Of a stretch of DNA of 64,000 bases, positions 1-13,800 are shown in pieces. The stretch comes from Azorinus chamasolen (taxonomy: Eukaryota; Mollusca; Bivalvia; Cardiida; Solecurtidae). The stretch's first letter is position 1. Every line of letters starts with the position of its first letter. The DNA lies in the NCBI GenBank assembly GCA_963576725.1, contig OY755241.1:54622484-54686483 (forward strand). Reading direction: 5' to 3'. The notes beneath the pieces are model-generated. The model did not search any database, was not told the DNA's origin, and saw nothing but the letters and a program-made list of their open reading frames with translations. A program made the translations under genes and the position numbers.

Positions 1-140
1 TGATCCCCCGAGAGCAAAAATTGCAACATAAAAAGAGAAAATTGCAGACTCGGTTTTATTGAATATGTTCATGAACAGTAATTGAAAGTGCAACACTGCT
101 CACACCCCTAGCATCGGCTTAAGCAGTTTAGAGGAAAAAA
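1..140 (+). repeat. Dispersed repeat, family D
   Basis: tgatcccccgagagcaaaaa, gcagactcggttttattga, tgttcatgaacagtaattga, gcaacactgctcacacccct. Same unit as 51440-52260, 38095-38480 and 8745-8840. No coding capacity seen. Confidence 0.65.
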
Positions 141-344
141 TACATATGAAAAAACTGTTGCATGAGCTTCGTGAGAATTATTTTCAGTATTCTTAGCTGA
201 ACAAAGCATATCCAAGGCGTCAACACTGAAAAGTGCAAACCACTAGATCTGGTATGCATTTAACCTTTTCCCAGCTAGTCTGATTTGTTCGTCCAATGAA
301 ATCCGAGCTTACAACTCCATCTAGTAGCCTATCCCACGAGGCAA

Positions 345-530
345 ATTATCGAATGAATTGTTTTTAGGCAACATCAAATGATTTTTTTCCGCAGCATCAA
401 ATGAGAATTTTTTTGTCAAGTAAAAAATGTTCAAATATCGAATGAGAAAAAGAAATTATTGGATAAAAAATTATCGAATGAATTTTTTATCAAATGATTT
501 TTTTTATCAAATGAAAAAATTAATATTGCT
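345..530. repeat. AT-rich short tandem repeat
   Basis: Irregular copies of atcgaatgaattttttatca and atcaaatgattttttt. No gene seen. Confidence 0.55.
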
Positions 531-544
531 ACGTTTGTCACGCC

Positions 545-745
545 ATAATGTGAACACCTTTCACCTCTCAGGTAACTGTGAGACATTCTTTCTCCTCAGG
601 TAACTAACTACAGCAAACGTTTTATTCTGTGTATATCTTCTTTCCTCTCAGGTAACTAATTACAGTAAATCTTACATCTTATGGACATCTTTTTCTCAAG
701 CCACTTACAACAGTAAACCTTATATTATATGGACACCTTCTTGTA
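545..745 (+). repeat. Donor-like array (exon F type)
   Basis: About four 55-65 bp units with ggacacctt, cttctttcctctcaggtaac and taattacagtaaa. Compare the end of exon 48706-48802 (ACACCTTCTTTCTTCTCAG plus gtagct). The parent exon itself is not recognisable upstream in this arm. Confidence 0.6.
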
Positions 746-1017
746 AGAAATAATGAGCACACAGAAGCCGTCATATCTGGGTCGTCTCTGTTTACCAAGG
801 TATTAAAAGGCGTATCCATGGAGTAAAGGGTTCAGAAAACTCCTCTAAAAAGAAGTTAAATATTTTAGGCAGATATAGCTGCATACCATTATAAAATATA
901 ACTTATATAAAAATATTTATGATGGCACTTATGACACTTTATTTCTAGGCATATGCAAATAGAGTAGACCCAGAGCTGTTCCTTATGACAATAATATCGC
1001 TATGGTTATACAATTAT

Positions 1018-1172
1018 GTCCATGCTTATAAAACTTTCAGTTGAGTCTGAGTTCGTTCTCAAGTTTTTGATTGGTCAGATTTGAGCTTTAAAAGCTTGAG
1101 AACTCAAATCTGACCAATCAAAAGCTTGAGAACGAACTCAGACTCAACTAAAAAGCTTTATAAGCATGGACC
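1018..1172. mobile_element. 150-bp foldback element, family C
   Basis: Near-perfect inverted repeat: gtccatgcttataaaactt ... gagtctgagttcgttctcaa ... gattggtcagatttgag and its reverse complement. Confidence 0.75.
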
Positions 1173-1736
1173 CAGCAGTGACCAAAATATCATGTGTTCA
1201 TATACCATTATAAAAAATAATCTAATTAAAATTCATGATGTCATTATTTCTTACATAAATATTATATGGAGTAAAGCGTTAATGGAGAAAAAGGTTAAAA
1301 TTGCGCATTCTGTTTATGGAATTATAATACAGAGGTCCAAATAAGATGAGTACATTAAAACGTTTTCAAAAATATTTTTTTATTTCTCCACCAAACTGTA
1401 TGTTGTGACAACTCTTTAGCATCGGCTCCAAGAGACGATTCTAAAGAATGGACACCGGATTATTCTTGAGTTGTCATAATATAGGACTTGTTTGAGAAAT
1501 GGTGGAGAAATGGCCATTTAGTACATGTGCTTGAGTACGCACGTTGATATTTTGCTTTAAATAGTATATATCTAACTTTCATGAGGTAAAGGGACCATTC
1601 TGAAGAGCGGTTTACAACACAGAACTTTGTGGAGGAATGGCAACTTTGGTACTCGAGTACCACATTTATCTGTTGCTCTGATATAGATCTGAGTTTCATG
1701 AGGTAAATGGTTAAAACTGTGCGATCTGTGTTCCAG

Positions 1737-1835
1737 TGGACTCCTGGTGTCCTACCTGTCTCTGAAGGAGCTGAAGAAAGTGAACGGCGTCAAGGGCTTT
1801 AAGTGGGTCATGTTCTACTTCCACAGGTTTTGGAG
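1737..1835 (+). CDS. nrf-6-like (plus) exon G'
   Basis: 99 nt, acceptor gttccag, donor gtaagg; counterpart of 47805-47903. The intron start GTAAGGTCATTGTGCCCAAC closely matches the unit of the tandem array at 5100-6310 in the same intron. Confidence 0.93.
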
Positions 1836-4800
1836 GTAAGGTCATTGTGCCCAACGGAGGACAGTTTAAATTTGAAGATCACTGAGTCAAATCAAAGGCC
1901 TATGATAACACATAGATAAGAAACTTAGACAAATCTCACCAAGTCTCGCGGCAAATGTACCAAATCACGCAAAGTCACGTTTGCAAATATCTCTTGTAAG
2001 AAAGACTCAGAAAATATAAGCATATCATTGTGTAGAACAATTATTCAGCTACAATATGCTACTTTGATCGTTAAAATCGGTCCACAAACAAAAAAGTTTT
2101 GTGCAACCCACAACCCACCTGTCTGAATTGCAATCTACTTATTTTGATGAAATTTACCTTAGTTTGCAAATAAAAATCAAGATTTCTAAAGATTTGCATA
2201 CTTTCTTCAAAATAATATGGTATATTTTAATTGGAAAATGATTATAAATACTATTAATACAATTTTTATTACAGATAAAACTTTTGTTTTTAGTAGTTTT
2301 TAAAATATAAGAGTTTTTGCCACGTGATTTTAGCGTCGTGTACAAAATCAAACAAAGTCACGTTTGCAAACATCTCGGATGGTAAAAAAAACTCGGGAAA
2401 TATAAGCATATCATTGTGTAGTGCAACTATAAAGCTACAATATGATACCTGGATTGTTAATATCTGTTCACAATTAAAGGTCAAGTAAACAGGCAGAACA
2501 CTTTTTCGTAAATATTTGACAAATGGGTACCTTGTACGACGTAGTTTCGAAAAGACAAAAAATACAGTCATATCGCACATAGCAGCTGTCATATATCACC
2601 GATAAGTAAGCACTGGCTGATTTTGGTCGTTCGCTTATCTCCCTTGTGATGACGTCACTTGTGACATTCGCTATAAATGTCGAACTAGATATCATACTTC
2701 TGCTTCGTTTTGAGTGCTAAAATGGTAATTTTTGATGCCTATGGGTGTATCCCTGCCTATGGGTGTAGCTCCTAATCCGACAGAGGCTAAATAGAATTAT
2801 TTAAATTACCAAAAGACGAGCAGTTCAAGAAAATGTGATGTGATTTACATTTTGTCTCGATGGCTGTTTTCCGTGAAATTTATACTAGAGATGCAGTAGA
2901 TGACTTGGGTCTACAATTATAAAAAAGGATGTGCTACATTCTGTTATAAATGTGACTTAGGTCTAGCACTGCAGGTTAATGGGCTTTTTCTTCGTGGGAA
3001 ATTATTCTATACAAACGTTTTGTTAACAGCGTAAACCCAAATCACGCAGGAACTGTTTGATCAGGATATGCTCTGATTGCTTAGTCCGAAGACTTATTTC
3101 TTTAGATTCGATCAGGGTTGTCTATCGTGTCTGTAATCCCTGTAATGAATATTCATGAGGTCATGAAATCTTTAATAAATATTCTTAAGAGAAAAAATGA
3201 TTAATAAACATGATTTAGCACTGTTGGCAGCAGACACCTAATTTGCTTTAAAAAAATCAATTTCATAACCCTTCTATTCTTATATAAACGGCTTCACGCG
3301 CGTTTGCAAATAGAGTAGATCCAGATCGGACAGTTCCTGTAAGAGCTGTCTGATCAGGTTCTGCTCTGTTTGCTTATGAAATTTTGTTGATCTAATCCTA
3401 ATTGATCTGTCAGAGCCAATGACCTATTTGAAAAGCTAGAATTATGAAAAAAAGCCTTTAGATCTTTTTCATGAATATTCTTGTAAGAAATAATTATTTC
3501 ATGGAGAGTTAATGATATATGAGCACATGCTATGGCAGTAATTGTACAAGCAGACCTGTCGGTATATTATTTCATAAGCAAATCGACAAGAACCTGATCA
3601 GAAGCTGTCTGATCTGGATCTACTCTGTTTGTAAATTTGTTTCAATACGTTTGATCTGGGTCTACTATGCATCTGCATAAACAGGCACGTGGAATGAAGG
3701 GTTTATATTCGCGAAGTGATTTACTCACACATTATTTTTCATCAGGAATGATCCTTTTGCAATTTTGGAACATGGACAATTTTGACCATAAATCCATAGC
3801 AAAAAAGTAATTCTGGATTACTGTAATTTACGGAATTGTTCATTGGATGCGTTTTATAGTTTTACTGATTATTACCTACAGTATGCCCAAAACTAACTTT
3901 GATTCTTTTGACAAGTTACCACAGCTACATAAAGGAATTCGACAATACGTAATATACAGGAAGCGGGTTTTATGGCTTTGCAATAATCATTGTCCCCTGT
4001 CGGGTATTTGACAAAAGGCCACTATGATAACTGACATCTGGAGACTATCCCTGCATGGGGCATTTCGTGTGTAATATGGCTTAGTAAAATATGGCCTAAG
4101 GCCATTTAACACATTCATTCATACATGCATAGAGAAATTCTAATGGTTATGTTTACTGTTGTTTCCATGTAATACAAACCATGATTAAATTGCACATACG
4201 AGTATACTGTAAAAATATGATAAAGAAAAATGTAGTTACAGTTTTAATGTGTTGACCATATTTTTATAGACATTTTTATTTGTAGTGGTTCCAGTCATTT
4301 AAACAAGCTTTAGAAACATGAATATATTAATAAAAAAAAAGTAGTCATTCTTCAGGACTGACAACCATTTATTATCAAGATCCACCTTTTTCTTAGTTTC
4401 CCAACAAAATACATATTTTGGTATTTCAACCTTTACTCGATTTTCTGAAAGTAATGCATCATTTTGGTATTGCAAATATTATAATAGTAAAATCAATCAA
4501 TAAATAATTTTCTATTTTTCTGTATTTTGGTGGACTGTGTTACTTAACGAGAACGTCCCATTCCATCTGAACCCACTTTGCCTAAATATGAAATTCATCT
4601 AAGGTTGTCTGGTTCTGTCTAAAAGTTGTTTGGACCCAACTCATGGGCGGGACCCAAATGGTCCCTCTGATCTGAATCTACACGATTTGCTAATGGTATT
4701 GGTCCTAATTTATCCTCTTTTTAAATTATTGTTTATTAATAGTGTAAATTCACTGACATGTAAAGTAAGTTTTAACTATTCACTGGCGAGCATCACAAGT

Positions 4801-7800
4801 GACGTCGCGCAAGGGAGATAATCATGTATCGATTTTCAAAATTCACGGTTCGTTGCACAATAAAAACTCGATTTAAATCAAAACTAGATAAAAACGGTAA
4901 GAATTTTCTAAAGCTTGGTGTTTATCTTACTGTATACTATCAGAATTTGACGAAAACCCAATCTGTTTACTTGACCTTTAAAAACGTTTTATGCAAAGAC
5001 CCAAACCACCCATCAGAATAAAGTTATCCTAGTGTTATACGATAGTTTCTTATCTATGTGTTATCATAGGTCTTTGTTCAAATGGAGTTAAATAAACTAG
5101 TAAAGTCAATGTGTCAAACTGAGTGTAGCAAGAACTGCCAGGTCACTGTGTCCCAAAGAGTATAGTTGAACCTGTAATGCAACTTTGGAAACCGAGTATA
5201 GTAAAATTCTGCAAGGCACTGTGTCCAACCGAGTATGGTAAAACTTGTAAGGTCATTGTGTCCAACCAAGTACAGTTAAACATATAATGCCACTGTTAAA
5301 TTAAGTGCGGTATAACCTTCAATGACATCACCACTGTGTTTTACTAAGTTAGATGTGTAAGGTCACTGTTTTAAATAAAGTACGGTACAACCTGTAAGGC
5401 AATTGTGTCAAACTGAGTACGGTAAAACATGTACGACCACTGTGTCAAACTGAGTATGGTAAAACCTGTAAGGCCACTATGTCAAAGTGAAATACGGTAT
5501 AACATGTAAGGACAACGTGTCAAAAGTCACTGTGACCAACCAATTACTGTAAGACTTGTAAGGCCACTGTGTCAAATCAAGTACGGTACAACCTGTAAGG
5601 CAATTGTGTCAAACTGAGTACGGTAAAACATGTACGGCCACTGTGTCAAACTGAGTATGGTAAAACCTGTAAGGCCACTATGTCAAAGTGAAATACGGTA
5701 TAACATGTAAGGACAGCGTGTCAAAAGTCACTGTGACCAACCAATTACTGTAAGACTTGTAAGGCCACTGTGTTAAATCAAGTACGGTAAAACATGTAAG
5801 TCCACTGTGTCAAACTGAGTACGATGTGGTATAACCTGTAAAGCCAGTGTGTCAAACCGAATATAATAAATACTGTAAAGTCACTGTGACCAAATAAGTA
5901 CAGTTTAGACTTGTAAGGCCACTATGGCATATCAAGTATGGTAAACCTGTAAGTCCACTGTGTCAAACTGAGTACGGTAATACTTGTTAGGCCAATTTGT
6001 CAAACCGAATATAGCAAAAACTGTAAAGTCACTGTGACCAACCCAAGTACAGTTAGACTTGTAAGGCCACTATGTCAAATCAAGTATGGTAAAACCAGTA
6101 AGACGACTGTGTCAAACTGAGTATAATAAGAACTGTAAGGTCACTGTGTCCAACTGAATATAGTCAAACCGAATGCAGTATATATTGTAATTCAACAGAC
6201 TACAATAAAACCTATAAGGTAATGATGTTAAACTTGAGTATAGTAGAACTGTGTCTAATCGAGTGCAGTAAAACCCACAAGGCCACTGTGTCAAACTGGG
6301 TACAGTTAAACCTGAAGAATTAGGACAAACGATAACCTTTGCAGAATTACTTAGTATTTAAAGACGTTTTTTCGTTATGGGTGATGTCCTTATTTTGTGG
6401 TAAAATCTACCCCTCAGACAGAAACATGTTTTGTACATGGAGAGCAAAAAATTGACCGAAACCATCGTACTGTAATAATTTATCGTCATCATCTTATCAA
6501 ACAGAAATGACACTATATGACACGTTTAGAGTCGCAGAGCCGTAAATAACAGCCGATCTATCTAGCAGAGCAGGAGATAAGAGGAATAAAAAAGGGGCCA
6601 GAAGTTGTCTATATTCCTTCTTCAACCTATATTGTATGAGTATCATAAAGATAGAGTGAATTTATGTACGTCACAACAGCAGGTGTTACGTGCTTGTGTG
6701 ACAGCCGTAATAAGTCGCCCCGTACTTCATTATCAGAGTTGTTATACTTTCTAGTCCTTCGGGATCATTAGTTTCGATGTTATTTGTTTTGAAAATTGAA
6801 TACCGCTTTAGCCGGTGCTAGGGGCGTGAATCGTGTTGCACTTTATATACTACTCATGAACAGACTCAATAAAACAGAGTCTGCAATTTTCTCTTTTTGC
6901 ACTGCTACTTTTGCTTTTAAAGGATCTCTTACGTTCAGAATTTATGTACTTTACAACAGCAGGTGTTAAGTGCTTGTGTGGTGTACGTAACAATTCACAC
7001 AGTACTTCAATTTCATTGTTATACTTTCTGGTCCTTCGGGTCTTTAGTTTCGATGTTATTTGTTCTGAAAATTGAATACCGCTTAAGCAGGTGGTAGGGG
7101 CGCGGGTAGTGTTGCACTTTTAAGTACTGCTCATAAACATAAAATCGAAGCATCTCCTACTTTCTGAACTTTTGACTGAGAAATAAGAAAATGATTTGTT
7201 TAGCAGGGTCCAATGTTATAAAACTTCTAAGTCTGAGTCTGAGCTAATTCCCAATATCTGATTGATCAGATACTGAGCAAGCTCAGAATCTGACCACTCA
7301 TATGCTTGCAAATGATCGTATTATATACAAACTTTTATAACATGTGGGTATTGTCTCATAGCCATCCAATGTTATGCCTGTGTCACAGGAACATGTATTT
7401 TCCATTGTCAGACTAACACCACCCTATATGCTTCTACTGATGATGTGGGTGTCTTTTGCCAAATACTTTGGTGACGGGCCCCTGTGGGGTCAGGAAGGGT
7501 TTGATAGTAAATCATGCCAGACAGAGTGGTGGAAGAACCTGTTGTACATCAACAACTTAGTAAAGGGAAAGCAGGTAAAGTCACATAACTTAAACCCAGA
7601 AATGGGATGAGCTTACCAGACTCATGTAGTTTCTCTGTGGTGCCCTTAACGGCTTCCCTGCAGTTGCTCTGTCTTCAGCAAAGTCATTGAGTAGATATTT
7701 TACGGACTTTCACAGTTGTTATGCTATGTTTTACATTTTGTACTGTGATTACTGTCTCCTATGATGCGGGGGAGTCCGGCGGGGATATCTTTATTTACAA

Positions 7801-10800
7801 TGTTTGTTTAGCTAGAGTGACTTTGAGATAAGTGTGAGGTTAGAACGTCCATAAACCGGTTTAAACCCCCGGTGGTGATTTTGCTACTGACCGTGTCAAC
7901 ATTACATTTTGACTTAATCCCTTACTGAATGAATATTCCTGAAAATAAAATGATAATGAACATTAATTAATCTTTTTTTTATACTTTCATTGAAACACTG
8001 GAATATTTGGCATAACCTGCAACATCAGATCTGTATTATTTCATAAGAAAACATGATCTTATGGGATCTAGGCCTGCTCTGTTTGTAAAGACATCAGAGG
8101 CGTATCTAAGGAGTAAATAATAAACTCAGTATCTCATTTAAAGGTTTTAACCCTTTACTCCATAGATATACATTTCTAAGCTTTCGCAAACAGAGTAGAC
8201 CCTGATCAGACGGCCCCTGTAGGAGCCGTCTGATCAGAGTCTGTTCTGTTTGCTTATGGAATAAAATAGATTTGTTTCTACAGTTTCTGCTTTGGCAAAA
8301 TTTCATGACTTAATACGCTGATTAAATAGTGAATCTAATTAATATACTTGATGTTAGCATTTTTTCATGAATATTCATGGAGCAAAAGGTAAACGAGCAT
8401 AGGCATAGGTTTTAAAAAGGGTTAGCTTATTTGTGATATACAAAATTTCCATTTGCTGCAACCCTTGGTGCTATTTCTTTCTTATAATTTCTCTTCAGAA
8501 TGTCAAACAGTTTGGAACCTGATAAGATACCGAGTAACTCGGCATAACATATTGATCCAAACTGTTTTCAACGGCCAGTTGTGGAGAAAAAGTTTGAAAG
8601 TGCTTCCTTACACCTTATCCTATAACAAATTTGAAAGTGCTTACTTACACCTTATCCTATAACAAGTTTGAAAGTGCTTACTTACACCTTATCCTATAAC
8701 AAGTTTGAAAGTGCTTACTTACACCTTATCCTATAACAAATTCTGAAGGGAGGTGATCCCCCGAAAGCAAAATTGCATCACAAAAAGGGAAATTTGCAGA
8801 CTCGGTTTTATTGAGTCTGTTCATGAGCAGTAATTAAAAGTTTGAAAGAGCTTACTTACTCCTTACGAGCATTCTGAAAAATGTTTTAGTAACAGTCAGA
8901 TAGAACGAGATATATTAAACCAAATTCGTATTTGCAAACAGCTTGGACCCAGAGTAGACGCAGAGTAAATTGCGTTTCATTATGATCCAAGGTGTTTGAC
9001 ACTCGGTAATTAGTTTCTTAACCCTTTCGCTGCCAAACTCTGTCGTCTGCTAACTTTGTCGTCTGCTACAAATTTTCATTCTTTTGACTGTCTTCATTTT
9101 TTTTCAAAAACATAGTAACAGTAACAAACAGTTTGGATCCTGATGAGACGCCGAGTTACTCGGCGTCTCATCTAGATCCAAAATGTTTGCATAGGTGATC
9201 ACAGATCCGGCATTGGCAGCGAAAGGGTTAAAAACTTGAACAAATCGGAACGGAAAGTGGTCAAGTTAAAAAATTCCGCAGACATTAGGTAAGGGTAACC
9301 CATTTCCCTGTTTAATATTCATGTAAGAAATATGACTTCATGAAAGATTTTTAGTTCAATTTTTATAATGGCATATGTACACATGTACTTGATTTTATGG
9401 TACTGATAGAATCCCACGGGTCAATATTTATTATAATTTATTATAATTTCATAAACAAAAAGAGTAGATCCTGATTAGACGGCTCCTACACGAACCGTCT
9501 GATCTGGGTCTTCTTTGTTTGCAAATGCGTGAAAATGCGTTTATATGAAGGAAAGGATTAAATGATGGCATTTATATCAGCTTCGTTCATCCCACACCCA
9601 TATAAGGAGAGTCCCTTGTGCGGTTTGATGATACTGTGTCGTTCAGTTGACAAATATGTCAGTTCAACACCATCTAAATGTTTGCTTTATTTATCCAAAT
9701 ATTAACCCTTCCAACGCTGACCTTTGACAGTGGGCTAATCTGACCATTTAACCCCTTTCCTGCCTGTTCAGTATTCATGTAAGAATTAAAGACATCGTGC
9801 ATATTTATTAGGTGTTTTTTATAATCTAAACTTTTTAAGAGAATCAGATCTACGTTATGTCAAAAGCAATCAGAGAACTCTGATCAGAGGGCACCTATAG
9901 AAGCCGTCTGGTCTGGGGCTACATGTACTCTGTTTGAAAATGCGTGAAAAGGCGTTTATATGTGGGAAAGGGTTTACCCCCCTTTCCGAACGAATTCTAA
10001 GTAATAATGACGTCATGAAATTTCGTTAATTGATTAATGATATACAGTGCTCCCTCTCTACAACGACACCCTTTGGGATACGATTATTGTATGTGTTGTT
10101 CAGAGGGAGTTGTTATAGGGAGGGAAGATCAAACAGAATTAGATTGTTTGTAGATCCCCAGATAAGGTGTATTTCTAGAACTAAAACCGTTATGCCTCAA
10201 TCAAACCCTATGTTGTGACCACTCTTTAGAATCGTCACAAAGTGACGATTCTAAAGAGTGGTCAGAACATAGGGTTTGAGAGAGGCATAAAGAAAATACG
10301 ATGGAAAAAAGTTGTTTCTGGAGCCTTGTTGTTTCGGAAACAGTGACATGCGTTGTTGTAAGGAGGGAATCGTTATTGGGAGGGCCGTTGTTTACAGGAT
10401 GTTTTACAATGGAAGAAACTGCAGAATTATAACGACATTACAGTAGACGTCTGATATTGGTCTGCTCTGTTTGCAAAGTCGTGAAAAATCGATTCTATCT
10501 GTCTGTCTCATATTACTGACTTTCTTATTGAAGACCTCATATAGATGAATTAAAATACAGTAGAACCGATCTAAAATGATCACCCAATGAATGAACACAA
10601 CTGTCTTCAAACGCAGCGGACGCATTATGCATGAAAGTTACAATAGCGAGCTTTTTGTATAGCTTTCTCATGCATTAATCTACTACCTGCCTCTGTGCCA
10701 CACAGTAAGACCCCTGCTTGGCGGTCGCGTTAGAGGATTTATGCTGTAATTATGTATTTTCAGTATCTTCTGTATTTTACTGCCTACTCTATGAAATTTC

Positions 10801-13800
10801 TGCAATTTACTGTTTTGTCAGATTTTCTGTATTTTTTTTTTATTTTCGAGTTTTCTGTGTTTTACTGTATTTTACTGCATTTACGTACTTTCTGTAATTC
10901 TTGACTTTGCTGAATTTACGTATTTTTCTGCATTTTTCTGAATTTTACTGTACATATGTGTTTATGTACTTTCTGTATTTTACTTGCATTACTTGTTTTC
11001 TGTACGAGCATTTTACTATATTGGGGCATGTTTCTATATTAATATGCATGCTTTCCAGATTGGCTGCTTTGGATGGACATGGTACTTGGCAAATGATATG
11101 CAGTTTTACGTTTTAAGCCCCTTGCTACTGATACCATTATTCTAGTAAGCCTCAGTACTATGAGAATGTTTAATTTGTACGTTATTAACAAATTACTACT
11201 GAAATAACTTTCATAGTAAGTCTCTGGTTGACTATATAAGCATCTTGTTTACCAATGCAACCGTCTTAATAAGTCTAAGGTTTACATGGTTTATATGATT
11301 ATCTCAGTGTTACTAATTACCCTCCCACTGGTAATGAGACACAGTATTAAGAGGTACAGCCGAGTAAGTGATCCCCTAGTCTAATAAGTAAGTTACAAGC
11401 TTATGTTATAGTTGCTTAGTTACTCATCCCCTGTTCTAGTAAGTAAGTGATCCCCTGTTCTAGTAAGTAATAAGCTTATGTTACAGTTACTTATGCCCTG
11501 TTGTAGTAAGTTATAAATTAACGTTATAGTTGCTTAGTTACTTATCCCCTGTTTTAGTAAGTAAGTGACCCCCTGTTCTAGTAAGTTGCAGGCTGACGTT
11601 GCAAATGTCTTCTTACTGAGAATACACCATAATGTGAATACTGTTACGATATTTGCTATTTGTTCTTATGGAATGATATAGATATGATTTGACTGTTTCT
11701 TAAACGGCGGGACATCTGTTTTTGTTTTCATATACTATTATAAAAATTATCATAATAAATATCAATGATGTATTTATTTATTTCATGACTAAAAATAACG
11801 TGAAGGATGAACAATTATAGCGCTTACCACCTTGAAAATGCATCATTCAAGGACTCGATATACATGAGAACCTGTCTTGATCGGTCAGCAATGAGTTTTC
11901 TGTATTACTTTAATCCTGTATTAAGCTGCCACTTTTCTCCAAGACTGACATTTATAGTAATTTGAACTTCCGGTTTAGAGGGGGTTTACTGTACTTGTAC
12001 ATATATTTGAAAGCGATCTCGTCTGCATTGTAGCTCGCCTATCCTTGGAGGACTTGGCTGTCTCCTGACACTGACGGGTAGCGTCGTAGGCACCGGGTTG
12101 ATCAGCATGCATTACAAATTACCGTCCTCTGTCATCACTGAAGGGTGAGTGTTCACTAGCATTAAACTATTTACCTGATAGAGACACCTTATTATGGCTT
12201 AGCATTCAGAGTAGACTCATATCAAACGGTTCTGTTTTGCCGTATATGAGTATAAGAAGCGATGTTTTGCTGTATATGAATGCTGGTAGCGATGTTTTGC
12301 TGTATCTATACAAGTTTTAGTATCGATGTTTTGCTGTATATGTGTGTTAGTAGCGATGGTTTTCTGTATATAACTGTTAGAAGTGAGAGTTTGCTGTTTA
12401 TAACTGTTAGAAGCGATGGTTTGCTGTATATCAGTGTTAGTAGCAATGTTTTGCTATATGGGATGTTTTGTTATTTGTTAGTGTTAGTAGCGATGTTTTG
12501 TTGTATGTGAGTGTTAGTAGCGATGTTTGCTGTATGTGAGTGTAAGTAGCGATGTTTTGCTGTATGTGAGCGTTAGTAGCGATGTTTTGCTGTATGTGAG
12601 CGTTAGTAGCGATGTTTTGTTGTATGTGAGTGTTGTGTTAGTAGCGATGTTCTGTTGTATGTGAGTATTAGTAGTGATGTTTTGTTGTATGTGAGTATTA
12701 GTAGTGATGTTTTGTTGTATGTGAGTGTTAGTAGCGATGTCTTGTTGTATGTGAGTATTAGTAGTGATGTATTGCTGTATGTGGGTGTTAGTAGCGATGA
12801 GTTGCTACAAATATTAGTGTTAGTAGCGATTTGCTGTGTATGAGTGTTAGTTCATTATGAGTGTTAGTAGCGATGTTTTGCTGTATGAGTGTTAATAGCG
12901 ATGTGGTGCTGTATGAGTGTTAATAGCGATGTGTTGCTGCATATGGTAGTTAGTAGCGATGATTTGCTTTATGAGAAATTTCGGATTACCGAGGTCGTTC
13001 TGTATTTGAGGGTTAGTGACATGTTTCTGTATTTGAGTGTTTTGGCAGGTTGTTTTGCTGTATGTGAGTGTTTACACTATTACTATTTCACAAATTGTTT
13101 GTTATGTCTGTGCGTCTTTTTGTCTTTTATATACATGTATATTTGTTGTTTGTCGTGGTGCTGTTTGGGCGGCTGTGTGTTTTGTATGCAGTGTTTCCTG
13201 CATGACTCATACATGTACCTTTACCAATGTTTTACTGTATTTAAATATACATATTAGTGACTTTAAACTGTATTTGAATGTTTGTATTAGCACCATTTTA
13301 CTGTCTTTGAGTGTTCATACAAACCACATTTTACTGTATTTGAATATTCATATTAGCCAGGTTTTACTATATTTGAATATTCGGATTAACGAGTTTTTAC
13401 TATATTTGAATATTCGGATTAACGATTATTTACTGTATTTGAATGGTCGGATTAACAATGTTTTACTGTATATTTTTTTCAATTTTCAGTGGTGAAGGAG
13501 ACTACATGTGGGAATATTATGTTAAGCCCTGGTGCCGTGTTGGACCGTATATTGTTGGAATGTTCACTGGCTACATGTTGTACCGAACGGAACTAAAAAT
13601 GAAAATAAACAAGGTTAAAATTTCTTATGCTGTAAAAACAAGTCTGTTCAGTCCTTGTTTTCCTGAACATTTTACTGAGTTCCGATTTGATCAAACATAG
13701 GTAGCGATAGGTGTATACAGTTTGTTTCACTTAAATATTTTCGTTTACATGCACTTTACCAATGTATTTGCAATCGCGGTTGTAGATTAGTCGGAGAGAA

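Noticed and set aside
9130..9175. ctgatgag followed by a stem, suggesting a hammerhead ribozyme
   Set aside because: The CGAAA half of the hammerhead core is missing; it is the palindromic core of a MITE.
12240..12960. Direct repeats of about 30 bp suggesting a CRISPR array
   Set aside because: Units are contiguous and degenerate with no unique spacers, and the DNA is eukaryotic.
13037..13495. 152-residue hydrophobic ORF
   Set aside because: Runs through a Naiad-tail piece and the 33-bp array before exon K'; no homology.
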